Of a DNA stretch of 15,261 nucleotides, positions 7,896 through 13,903 are shown piece after piece. Every line of letters begins with the position of its first letter. Positions within the stretch are counted from its first letter, which is position 1. The notes below the pieces were generated by a model, which saw nothing but the letters and a program-made list of their open reading frames with translations, was not told where the DNA came from and did not search any database. This DNA is from an uncultured Thermomicrobiales bacterium (GTDB lineage Bacteria > Chloroflexota > Chloroflexia > Thermomicrobiales > UBA6265), in the NCBI GenBank assembly GCA_902806365.1, contig CADCWJ010000270.1, positions 1 through 15,261 of the forward strand. Reading direction: 5' to 3'. Both the position numbers and the translations under genes were made by a program.

Positions 7896-9092
7896 ATGTC
7901 GAAGCGATCGATGACAAAGGAAGATGTCTCGGGTCGACGCGTTCTCTGTCGGGTTGATTTCAACGTCCCGATCAGCGGCGATCGGATCGAGGACGATACG
8001 CGCATTCGTGCCGCCCTTCCGACGATCCGCTGGCTCATCGAGCACGATGCCCGCCTTATCCTCTGCAGTCACCTGGGCCGCCCGAAGGGTCAGGTGCGGG
8101 AAGATCTCCGTCTCGCGCCGGTGGCTGCTCGTCTCTCCGAACTGATCGCTCAACCGGTCACGGCCATGCCGGAACCCACCGGCCCGTCCGTGACCCTTGC
8201 CGTGGACGATCTGGTGCCGGGCTCGATCCTGCTGCTCGAAAATCTCCGGTTCGACCCCCGTGAGGAGGCGAACGACCCTGGGTTCGCGCGGGAGCTGGCC
8301 GCGCTCGCCGACCTCTACGTGAACGACGCCTTCGGCGCGGCACACCGGGCGCATGCCTCGACCCAGGGGGTCGCCCTGCTCCTGCCGTCGTCGATCGGCT
8401 TCCTCATGCAGCGAGAGATCAGTACGCTTACTCGGTTGCTCAATCAGCCGGAACGGCCCTTTGGCGCGATCATCGGCGGTGCCAAGGTCTCCGACAAGAT
8501 CGGCGTCATCGAGCATCTCCTGCCCCGGATCGACCAGCTCCTGATTGGCGGCGGTATGGCCAACACCTTCCTGCTGGCTCAAGGCAAACGACTCGGCGGG
8601 TCGCTTGTCGAAACCGACAAGCTGGAGCAGGCCCGACACATCCTGGTGGAAGCGGAGCGTACCGGCACCACCGTCCAACTCCCGAGCGATGTCGTGGTCG
8701 CCTCCAGCATCGAAGTCGCCCAGGGGACGGTCACAACGGTCGACGACATCGACGCCGAGGATGCTGTGTTCGATATCGGACCCACCACCGCCGCCCGCTA
8801 CGCCGGCATCCTCGCCAGCCTCCGCACGGTATTCTGGAACGGCCCGCTCGGTGTATCGGAACGAGCGGCATTCGCCCAGGGCACGAGTACCGTTGCCGCC
8901 GCCGTCGCTGCCACGACAACCTTCACCGTGATTGGCGGCGGCGACTCGGTGGCCGCCGTCGAGAAACTCGGTCTGGCGGCGAAGATCGACCATATCTCCA
9001 CCGGCGGCGGCGCCTCGCTCGAATTTCTCGAGGGCCGGTCGCTCCCGGGCATCGCCGTGATTCCCGACGACACCGGAGCCAGCGACGCATGA
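7896..9092 (+). CDS. pgk: Phosphoglycerate kinase
   Basis: Phosphoglycerate kinase transfers the acyl phosphate of 1,3-bisphosphoglycerate to ADP, the first ATP-forming step of glycolysis. The 398-residue product has the usual length and motifs: CRVDFNVP (18-25), CSHLGRPKG (57-65), LLLENLRF (112-119), NDAFGAAHRAHAST (143-156), IGGAKVSDKIGV (193-204), GGGMANTF (218-225), FWNGPLGV and IGGGDSVAA in the nucleotide domain, and STGGGASLE near the end. The start is not certain. ATG 7896 gives an N terminus (MSKRSMTKEDVSGRRVLCRVDF) matching the family length, but the nearest purine tract (AAAGGG, 7876-7881) is 14 bases away. GTG 7884 or ATG 7911 remain possible. Its stop overlaps the tpiA start by four bases (ATGA), so the two are translationally coupled. 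Confidence 0.97.
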   Translation: MSKRSMTKEDVSGRRVLCRVDFNVPISGDRIEDDTRIRAALPTIRWLIEHDARLILCSHLGRPKGQVREDLRLAPVAARLSELIAQPVTAMPEPTGPSVTLAVDDLVPGSILLLENLRFDPREEANDPGFARELAALADLYVNDAFGAAHRAHASTQGVALLLPSSIGFLMQREISTLTRLLNQPERPFGAIIGGAKVSDKIGVIEHLLPRIDQLLIGGGMANTFLLAQGKRLGGSLVETDKLEQARHILVEAERTGTTVQLPSDVVVASSIEVAQGTVTTVDDIDAEDAVFDIGPTTAARYAGILASLRTVFWNGPLGVSERAAFAQGTSTVAAAVAATTTFTVIGGGDSVAAVEKLGLAAKIDHISTGGGASLEFLEGRSLPGIAVIPDDTGASDA

Positions 9093-9853
9093 CGAGACAG
9101 CCACTGCTGATCGGGAACTGGAAGATGCACACCAGTCTCGACGATGCTCTCGCCCTCGCTCAGGGGACCGCCGCCATCGCGGATGAGGTGCGACCGAGCG
9201 TCGACGTTGGAGTGTGTCCCCCCTTCCCCTGGATCGTTTCGATCGCTCAAAAGGTGCGCGGCACGAGTCTGCTCATTGGGGCGCAGGATCTCTCGGCCGA
9301 TTCAGACGGCAGCTTTACCGGTGATGTTTCGGCCTCGATGCTCGCCCCGTGGTGCCAATTCGTGCTTGTCGGCCATTCCGAGCGCCGGACCGTCCATCAG
9401 GAATCCGACGAGGTGGTCACCCGGAAGGTGCGCGCCGCCCGCGAGCATGGTCTCGGCGTGGTGCTTTGCGTTGGCGAGACAGCTGCGGCGCGCGCCGCGG
9501 GCCGCGCCGAATCGACGGTCAGCGGACAGCTCGAATCCGCGCTCATCGATGTCTCAAGCGACGACGCGGCGACGATGACGATCGCCTATGAGCCAGTCTG
9601 GGCGATCGGCTCGGGCACGGCCGCCACAGTCGAGGAGATCCAGGCGATGTCCGGGACCATCCGTCGCTGGCTCACTTCACGCCATGGCCTGGTCGCCGAT
9701 GGCATTCGCATTCTCTATGGAGGAAGCGTGTCGCAGCACAACGTCCGGGAGCTCTTCGATGCGGCCGATGTCGACGGTGCCCTCGTCGGCGGCGCAAGCC
9801 TGGACCGGGGGACGTTCCGGGCGCTAGTGGAAGCCGCCATCGGCTCCCGCTGA
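9089..9853 (+). CDS. tpiA: Triosephosphate isomerase
   Basis: Triosephosphate isomerase interconverts dihydroxyacetone phosphate and glyceraldehyde 3-phosphate, feeding the substrate of Gap. The 254-residue TIM-barrel protein shows all catalytic residues: N10 and K12 in IGNWKM, H96 in LVGHSERR, E168 in AYEPVWAIGSGTAAT, and the phosphate-binding YGGSV and GALVGGASL loops near the C terminus. The start ATG shares four bases with the pgk stop, which fixes it firmly. The loop-3 region reads QDLSADSDGSFTGDVS, a little different from the common ENSGAFTGEVS form but with the FTG(D/E)VS core intact. secG starts 105 bp downstream on the same strand. Confidence 0.98.
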   Translation: MTRQPLLIGNWKMHTSLDDALALAQGTAAIADEVRPSVDVGVCPPFPWIVSIAQKVRGTSLLIGAQDLSADSDGSFTGDVSASMLAPWCQFVLVGHSERRTVHQESDEVVTRKVRAAREHGLGVVLCVGETAAARAAGRAESTVSGQLESALIDVSSDDAATMTIAYEPVWAIGSGTAATVEEIQAMSGTIRRWLTSRHGLVADGIRILYGGSVSQHNVRELFDAADVDGALVGGASLDRGTFRALVEAAIGSR

Positions 9854-9907
9854 CGTCGCACCCTTTGTTCGTCATGCTTCCGGATGCTACGCTACTGTCA
9901 TTATTGG

Positions 9908-9938
9908 GCGACCCGCTTCCCCGAGAAGAACGGGTCGC
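9908..9938 (+). other. Stem-loop in the secG leader
   Basis: GCGACCCG (9908-9915) pairs with CGGGTCGC (9931-9938); inside it CTTC (9916-9919) can pair with GAAG (9925-9928). It ends 20 bases before the secG GTG. A weak promoter-like pair, TTGTTC (9865-9870) and TACGCT (9888-9893) at 17 bp spacing, would start RNA near 9900 and place this stem at the extreme 5' end. No T-run follows, so it is not a terminator. Confidence 0.45.
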
Positions 9939-9958
9939 GAACTGGAAACGGATACCCG

Positions 9959-10183
9959 GTGGACATTTCGCTCAACCTCGTCACGATCATCCTTTCGATC
10001 GTGCTCATCGCCGTGATCCTGCTGCAGACGAAGGGATCGTCGTTCAGCGGCGCATTCGGCTCCGGGTCGGATTCGATCCAGAGGACGCGGCGCGGGTTCG
10101 AAAAGACCCTGTTTCAATTCACCGTCGGTATCGCGATCCTGTTCGTCGTGCTGGCAATTATTAGCAGCATCCTGTTGAGCTGA
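9959..10183 (+). CDS. secG: Preprotein translocase subunit SecG
   Basis: SecG is the small auxiliary membrane subunit of the SecYEG channel that helps SecA-driven export. From the GTG at 9959 the product is 74 residues with the classic layout: a first transmembrane helix (about residues 5-22), QTKGSS followed by a Gly/Ser-rich loop SGAFGSGSDS, the conserved TRRGFEKTLFQFT, and a second helix (about 55-73). An in-frame ATG at 9884 would add 25 residues with no resemblance to SecG and would run through the leader stem-loop, so GTG 9959 is preferred, although its ribosome binding site (GGAAACGGA) is poor. secG after tpiA is a widespread arrangement. Confidence 0.9.
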   Translation: MDISLNLVTIILSIVLIAVILLQTKGSSFSGAFGSGSDSIQRTRRGFEKTLFQFTVGIAILFVVLAIISSILLS

Positions 10184-10485
10184 CCGGAGATGTTCCGAAA
10201 GGCCCGGCGCGGAACGGGATGCCGCCCCATCGCGTCCACGTTTGTCGGCGGCGGCGTTGCCGGTTGGGAATGCCAAAGCTCGGTAGCAAGGTTCACCACG
10301 GGTATGGCGGGGAGCGCGACCGCCGTGTCACGCGCCGGTCGGATGGCTGGCACCGCGTTGAAAATCGGTCGAAGCGGGCCTACAATACCTCGGCAAGCGT
10401 GACGATGTTCAGGGACTGCTCAAACCATTACATCCGGGATGTTCGTCAGGCACGCTCACTCGTATGTCAAGAGAGGATTATTGCG
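10184..10485 (+). other. secG-tatA spacer (302 bp)
   Basis: Apart from the tatA promoter (10358-10386) and leader, I see no gene. GTTCCG / CGGAAC (10192-10197 with 10210-10215) forms a short stem just after the secG stop but lacks a T-run, so no convincing terminator closes the gap operon. A 70-codon frame at 10190-10402 has no ribosome binding site and no recognisable family. Confidence 0.5.
10358..10386 (+). promoter_or_regulatory. Sigma70-type promoter for tatA
   Basis: TTGAAA (10358-10363) and TACAAT (10381-10386) are spaced by 17 bp, a near-consensus housekeeping promoter. The expected start near 10393 leaves a leader of about 93 bases. It indicates that tatA can be transcribed independently of the upstream glycolytic operon. 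Confidence 0.65.
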
Positions 10486-10755
10486 ATGCCAATGCCAGGT
10501 CCAGCGGAACTTGCCATCATTCTGGTGATCGTCGTCATCATCTTCGGGGTCGGCAAGCTTCCGGAGATTGGCGGAGCGCTCGGCAAGGGCATCCGCGAGT
10601 TCAAGACAGAATCCACCACTGAAGAGAAAGAGGCGGCCCGAATCGCGAAGGGGGATTCCACCACCTCCTACGCCGTCCCGGGAGCCACCAAGGACGTCCG
10701 CGAAGAGGCGGGAATCACTCGTGAGCGCCGGGAAGTTCGGGCTGACGAAATCTAG
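10486..10755 (+). CDS. tatA: Twin-arginine translocase subunit TatA/TatE family
   Basis: TatA forms the pore-like component of the Tat pathway, which exports folded, often cofactor-bearing proteins. The 89-residue product has the standard plan: a short N terminus, one transmembrane helix (about residues 7-20, AELAIILVIVVIIF), the FG hinge, then the amphipathic helix with KLPEIGGALGKGIREFK, and a charged, probably disordered tail. The ATG at 10486 lies nine bases after GAGAGGA. The gene has its own promoter upstream and a hairpin pair downstream, so it is probably monocistronic. No tatC is in the window. TatA versus TatB cannot be settled completely, but the short tail and LGKGIREFK favour TatA. 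Confidence 0.93.
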   Translation: MPMPGPAELAIILVIVVIIFGVGKLPEIGGALGKGIREFKTESTTEEKEAARIAKGDSTTSYAVPGATKDVREEAGITRERREVRADEI

Positions 10756-10776
10756 CGTCACCGATCATGGGTGACG
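10756..10776 (+). other. Hairpin immediately after the tatA stop
   Basis: CGTCACC (10756-10762) and GGTGACG (10770-10776) form a 7-bp stem around the loop GATCATG, starting one base after the tatA TAG. No T-run follows. It is probably the first of two 3'-end stems and may protect the transcript. Confidence 0.4.
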
Positions 10777-10804
10777 GCTTGAACCACGCAGGATAGAAAA
10801 GACC

Positions 10805-10845
10805 GCAAGGGCACGGGAATCAATTCCGTGCCCTTGCCCGTTTCT
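10805..10845 (+). terminator. Probable terminator after tatA
   Basis: GCAAGGGCACGG (10805-10816) and CCGTGCCCTTGC (10826-10837) make a perfect 12-bp stem, extended inside by one G-T and one A-T pair. The sequence afterwards, CCGTTTCT, has only a short imperfect T-run, so termination may be partial or Rho-assisted. An A-rich stretch precedes the stem, so a bidirectional role is conceivable, although no gene converges here. Confidence 0.6.
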
Positions 10846-10900
10846 CCTCACGCGGCTTCATGTCCCGCATCCCACCGGTGCCTTCTGACCATCAAGACGA

Positions 10901-10906
10901 TATAGA
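10901..10906 (+). promoter_or_regulatory. Possible -10 box for lepB
   Basis: TATAGA lies about 90 bp upstream of the lepB start and after the tatA terminator, where a new promoter is expected. No good -35 hexamer lies at the right distance, so this is a weak call. Confidence 0.3.
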
Positions 10907-10998
10907 CTCAAGCACGACGGGCTCCCTGTTCGTGGATCAATCGGCTCGCCTTCCATTCGCTCGACACGGCTCTGCTTGCCACGAGGTGCCTTCCGCGC

Positions 10999-11763
10999 AT
11001 GACAGAACACAACTCCCAGCGGCTAAGCGGAGCCGTTCCGGTGAACCAGGGAAGCGCCGCTCCGGTTGGCGGAAGCGAGACCGGTGATGTCGGCGGTCCG
11101 TCAACGCCGCCCGCCGCGGCTCGTACCAGGAAGCCGTCCGTCCTGCGCGAGGTAGCGGAGACGCTCCTGATCGCGCTCGTCATCTTCGTCGCCGTCCGCG
11201 CGATCGTGCTCAACTTTCGGGTCGACGGCCTGAGCATGGAACCCAGCCTGAAAAACAACGAGATGCTCCTCGTCAACCGCAATGCCTACCTCTCGTACGA
11301 CAAGGACACCTGGTTCGGCTGGATCCCCGGGGTCAACAGCGAGGAAGGCGATATTGTGTATCCGTTCGGCAAGCCGGAACGCGGCGACATCGTCGTCGTC
11401 GATCCCCCCGCCTCCGCGAGCGCTGACAAGCCCTACATCAAGCGCGTCATTGGAGAACCCGGGGATGAGGTCGAGATTCGCGACGACCACGTGTTCATTA
11501 ACGGCCAGCAGTTGGTCGAACCGTACTTGCCGGCCGGACTCGAAACGACATGTGAGCCGGGCCGCAACCAGGTGTGCGGTCCCCTGACCGTTCCCGAGGA
11601 TGCCGTTCTCGTGCTCGGCGACAACCGGAACAACAGCGAAGATTCCCGCTTCTTCGGCGTCGTGCCGATCGACGATGTGATTGGCAAGACCGTCGTCACC
11701 TACTGGCCCCGCGACGAGTTCGGTCCGGTCCCTCATTTCGACTACCCCGAAATCTCCGGCTGA
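10999..11763 (+). CDS. lepB: Signal peptidase I
   Basis: Signal peptidase I cuts signal peptides from Sec- and Tat-exported proteins at the outer face of the membrane using a Ser-Lys dyad. The 254-residue product has a 45-residue polar, low-complexity N terminus, one membrane helix (about 52-70), the serine box GLSMEPSL with S79, the lysine box YIKRVIGEPGDEVEI with K148, and the GDNRNNSEDSRFFG box (207-220). A segment of about 30 residues between the serine and lysine boxes (YLSYDKDTWFGWIPGVNSEE) and a Cys pair (C185, C193) in the exported domain are noteworthy; the cysteines could form a disulfide. The ATG at 10999 has GAGG 14 bases upstream, which is weak; GTG 11041 is an alternative and would not alter the catalytic domain. 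Confidence 0.96.
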   Translation: MTEHNSQRLSGAVPVNQGSAAPVGGSETGDVGGPSTPPAAARTRKPSVLREVAETLLIALVIFVAVRAIVLNFRVDGLSMEPSLKNNEMLLVNRNAYLSYDKDTWFGWIPGVNSEEGDIVYPFGKPERGDIVVVDPPASASADKPYIKRVIGEPGDEVEIRDDHVFINGQQLVEPYLPAGLETTCEPGRNQVCGPLTVPEDAVLVLGDNRNNSEDSRFFGVVPIDDVIGKTVVTYWPRDEFGPVPHFDYPEISG

Positions 11764-11970
11764 ACCATCGGCTGAGGCTTCATCGACAAGGATCCTTTCG
11801 CCATTCACATGGTGGCTACGTTCTTGCCCCGTTCCGGGTGTGGATTGCCGTCGGTCGACCTGGCTCTCCCGGCGGGTCACCTCTCCATATCGCCCGCCCG
11901 AGTTCATCCGGGCGGCACCCACGAACCGCTTGGGTGGTGATGTCGCTTCCAATCCGGGAGCGGTCCGCTG

Positions 11971-11997
11971 TTGATGAAACATCCCGAGGTGTAGAAT
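11971..11997 (+). promoter_or_regulatory. Possible promoter for the DUF151 gene
   Basis: TTGATG (11971-11976) and TAGAAT (11992-11997) resemble sigma70 boxes, but the 15-bp spacing is short. The -10 box is good and a TG dinucleotide abuts it. The start would be near 12004, leaving a leader of about 105 bases. Confidence 0.4.
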
Positions 11998-12014
11998 AGA
12001 AAGCGTGACTGGTT

Positions 12015-12071
12015 CGCATTTCGCCAGGCGTTTCGGACCGAGACGGACCAGGAACTCCACCGCATTTCGCC
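12015..12071 (+). repeat. Direct repeat in the DUF151 leader
   Basis: The 11-mer CGCATTTCGCC occurs at 12015-12025 and again at 12061-12071, 46 bp apart, both between the putative transcription start and the ATG at 12109. It could be a paired protein-binding site or chance in GC-rich DNA. Confidence 0.4.
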
Positions 12072-12108
12072 GCAGGCCGCCGCGGCGTGACGCCGAAAGA
12101 GGTCGCCC

Positions 12109-12693
12109 ATGATAGAAACCACGGTCGAGAGCATCCGCGTGAGCCTTGTCACCCAGAACCGCGTGGTGATTCTGCGTGAAGTTGGCGGCGACCGGCACCT
12201 GCCGATCTGGATCGGTGGATATGAGGCCGAGGCGATTGCGATGGAGCTGCAGGGCATCGCTCCGACCCGCCCCCTCCCATATGACATCATGAAGTCAATG
12301 CTTGGCGAACTCGGCGGGACGGTCGAACAGATCACGATTACTGACCTTACCGACCAGGTCTTCTTCGCGCGAATCCTGCTCGACCAGAACGGGCGCTCGA
12401 TCGAGATCGACGCTCGCCCCAGTGATGCGATCGCGCTCGCCGTCCGAAGCGGCGTCAAGATCATGGTCGATGACGCGATCATGGACCAGGTGGGCGTCGC
12501 CATGGATGTCGACGACAGCGACGCTGCCGATGGGAGTCCCGGGTTGGTCACGAGTGGCGACGACGCCTCCGGGATCACGACGGCAGGCGAACGCGACGCG
12601 GCATCCCGGGGCAAGGACGAGGGGCTCTCCGTTTTCCGGGATTTCATCAACTCGCTCGATCTCGACGATTTCGGGAAGAAGCGGTCGGGCTAA
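12109..12693 (+). CDS. Bifunctional nuclease family protein (DUF151)
   Basis: The first 135 or so residues match the DUF151/BFN fold: a start of VESIRVSLVTQNRVVILRE, LPIWIGGYEAEAIAMELQG (31-49), a PRPLPYD-like segment reading TRPLPYDIMKSML (53-65), and the signature IEIDARPSDAIALAVR (98-113). Plant and some bacterial members have been reported to have both DNase and RNase activity, but the role of most bacterial members is unknown, so the name should be taken as a family label. Residues 135-175 are an acidic, Gly/Ser-rich linker. The last 20 residues (SVFRDFINSLDLDDFGKKRS) form a conserved-looking tail, common at the end of such proteins. The ATG at 12109 follows AAAGAGG by six bases. A small zinc-ribbon gene follows on the same strand within 81 bp and is probably cotranscribed. 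Confidence 0.9.
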   Translation: MIETTVESIRVSLVTQNRVVILREVGGDRHLPIWIGGYEAEAIAMELQGIAPTRPLPYDIMKSMLGELGGTVEQITITDLTDQVFFARILLDQNGRSIEIDARPSDAIALAVRSGVKIMVDDAIMDQVGVAMDVDDSDAADGSPGLVTSGDDASGITTAGERDAASRGKDEGLSVFRDFINSLDLDDFGKKRSG

Positions 12694-12716
12694 TCCGTTT
12701 GGGACCGGACTCGCTC

Positions 12717-12735
12717 CGGGAACATGCCGTTCCCG
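12717..12735 (+). other. Short hairpin between the DUF151 and zinc-ribbon genes
   Basis: CGGGAAC (12717-12723) and GTTCCCG (12729-12735) form a 7-bp stem with the loop ATGCC. No T-run follows, so it is not a strong terminator. An alternative ATG for the next gene (12724) lies in the loop, which would hide it in RNA and is one reason to prefer the ATG at 12775. Confidence 0.4.
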
Positions 12736-12774
12736 CACTGGCTCCCGGTCGCATCTGAAGACGCTGAAGGATCT

Positions 12775-13164
12775 ATGGAATCAGAAGTCAAAATCAAACA
12801 GATCGTTCTCAATCGAATGGAGCGCTGCGTGGTTTGTCACCACGAGTTCCATACCGACGACATCCATGTGATATCTCGCAAGCCAGAGATGTGGACCATG
12901 CTCGTCGAATGTACCGATTGCCATGCCCGGAACTTTGTGGCCGCGGTCCTGAACGATGGTGATCCCGAAGAGGCGCAGCTTGCGCTTCGGAAGCTCACCG
13001 AAAAAACCGTCAAGGGCATGCTCGGGCCGGGTCAGGAGGGTGCCGTGGAGCACGAAGCGCCTCCGGCCGGGGATCCGGTATCCGCTGGTGATGTCGTCGA
13101 CATGCACCAGTTCCTCGATGATTTCGATGGGGACTTCCGATCGATTTTTGGATCGGGCAAATAG
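12775..13164 (+). CDS. Small two-CxxC putative zinc-ribbon protein, function unknown
   Basis: I do not recognise a named family. The 129-residue product has two metal-binding pairs, C18-V-V-C21 and C46-T-D-C49, 24 residues apart, with His residues beside both (HHEFH after the first, H50 after the second), the arrangement expected of one zinc ribbon. After it come a hydrophobic strand (NFVAAVL) and a helix-like DPEEAQLALRKLTEKTVKGM, a Gly/Pro/Glu-rich linker, and an acidic aromatic tail (DMHQFLDDFDGDFRSIFGSG). No signal peptide or membrane segment is seen, so it should be cytosolic. ATG 12775 has AAGGA three to four bases upstream; ATG 12724 would add 17 residues of no obvious merit. It lies 81 bp after the DUF151 gene and 145 bp before a diaphorase pair. 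RNA, DNA or protein binding are all possible; none is shown. Confidence 0.8.
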   Translation: MESEVKIKQIVLNRMERCVVCHHEFHTDDIHVISRKPEMWTMLVECTDCHARNFVAAVLNDGDPEEAQLALRKLTEKTVKGMLGPGQEGAVEHEAPPAGDPVSAGDVVDMHQFLDDFDGDFRSIFGSGK

Positions 13165-13241
13165 GGGAGTCGGATCATCCAGCGCTGCGGTTCATCACGT
13201 TTGGCGAGGCGCTCCACCGGAAGTTGGGCGTGTTCCAAAAA

Positions 13242-13259
13242 CGCACGTGAGAGCGTGCG
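13242..13259 (+). other. Inverted repeat upstream of the NuoE-like gene
   Basis: CGCACG (13242-13247) and CGTGCG (13254-13259) flank a 6-base loop in the 145-bp gap before the NuoE-like gene, 50 bp upstream of its GTG. I see no clear promoter around it. It may be a leader stem or a dyad binding site. Confidence 0.35.
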
Positions 13260-13309
13260 GCCAGGCTTCCGCGCTCGACTGGGCAATGCTTGACGGAAAG
13301 AGGTTCCGA

Positions 13310-13903
13310 GTGGCTCACGGCCAACAATCGCACGCGCTGCCGCCGGTGCCGGCACCGTTCACCGGACGTCGTGAGATCGACCTCGACCATGTTCGGGAAC
13401 TCGTCTCCCATCTGACATTCGACGACTTCGAGGAGGCCCAGGAGCTAATCCTTCTGGCGCTGCAGGAGGTCAACGAGCACTACGGCTGGGTGTCGCCGGA
13501 AGCTGCCGAGATCGTCGCCCGGCAATTGAGTACCACGTCGCCGCGCGTGTACAGCCTGCTGACATTCTATGCCGACTTCCGGACCGAACCGCGCGGTCAT
13601 CATCACATGCTGATCTGCCACGGCATGTCCTGCTACATCATGGGCTCCCAGCAGCTCGTGCAAGCGATGCAGGATCGGTTCGGTATCGAGGACGGAGAGA
13701 CAACCACCGACGAGCAAATGAGCGTCCAGGTCGTCAATGGCTGTCTCGGTGTTTGTGATCTCTCCCCAATCGTCAAGATCGACGACGACTACCACGGACC
13801 GGTCACACCGGATTCGCTCACCGCCCTTGTCAGCCAGGCAATCGCGGGCCACCGGGAACTCAAAGCGAAAGAAGAGCGCAATGGTGAACCAGTCGTCTTC
13901 TGA
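13310..13903 (+). CDS. NuoE/FdsG-family [2Fe-2S] thioredoxin-like subunit
   Basis: This is the small iron-sulfur subunit of an NAD(P)-linked diaphorase module, as found in complex I (NuoE), NAD-dependent formate dehydrogenases (FdsG) and NAD-reducing hydrogenases. The 197-residue product has the N-terminal helical bundle (LILLALQEVNEHYGWVSPEA, 46-65), VYSLLTFYADFRTEPRG, and the four [2Fe-2S] ligands C103-x4-C108 (CHGMSC) and C145-x3-C149 (CLGVC) followed by DLSP. A run of three His (97-99) precedes the first ligand. The GTG at 13310 is preferred because AAGAGG lies six bases upstream; an ATG at 13286 is possible. The frame stays open far upstream, but that part overlaps the zinc-ribbon gene and is not coding. 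Its end overlaps the next gene by 23 bp, indicating coupled translation. The partner's features favour an FdsG-type rather than a complex I role. Confidence 0.9.
   Translation: MAHGQQSHALPPVPAPFTGRREIDLDHVRELVSHLTFDDFEEAQELILLALQEVNEHYGWVSPEAAEIVARQLSTTSPRVYSLLTFYADFRTEPRGHHHMLICHGMSCYIMGSQQLVQAMQDRFGIEDGETTTDEQMSVQVVNGCLGVCDLSPIVKIDDDYHGPVTPDSLTALVSQAIAGHRELKAKEERNGEPVVF

Larger units (their letters stand above)
11764..12108 (+). other. lepB-DUF151 spacer (345 bp)
   Basis: No gene is recognised. The spacer contains two modest stems (CGCCCG 11891-11896 with CGGGCG 11909-11914; CACCCA 11916-11921 with TGGGTG 11931-11936), a promoter-like element at 11971-11997, and an 11-bp direct repeat in the leader. 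I considered a T-box because of the GGGTGGT string but the flanking conserved bases are absent. Confidence 0.5.

Noticed and set aside
7782..9104. A 440-codon minus-strand frame opposite pgk
   Set aside because: Antisense shadow of a clear pgk gene, with Gly/Asp/Arg-rich composition and no motif.
10255..10320. tRNA-like GGTTCACC string
   Set aside because: No complementary acceptor or anticodon stems could be drawn, and the T-loop pattern does not fit.
10190..10402. Possible small gene of 70 codons between secG and tatA
   Set aside because: No spaced ribosome binding site, Gly/Ala/Arg-rich without motif, and it overlaps the well-formed tatA promoter.
11880..11960. T-box-like string GGGTGGT and nearby stems before the DUF151 gene
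   Set aside because: The conserved bases following GGTGG in T-boxes (ACCGCG) are missing, there is no terminator, and the downstream gene is not a tRNA synthetase or amino-acid gene.
12956..13309. 118-residue upstream extension of the NuoE-like frame
   Set aside because: It overlaps the zinc-ribbon gene in another frame and has no resemblance to NuoE; the GTG at 13310 with AAGAGG explains the start.
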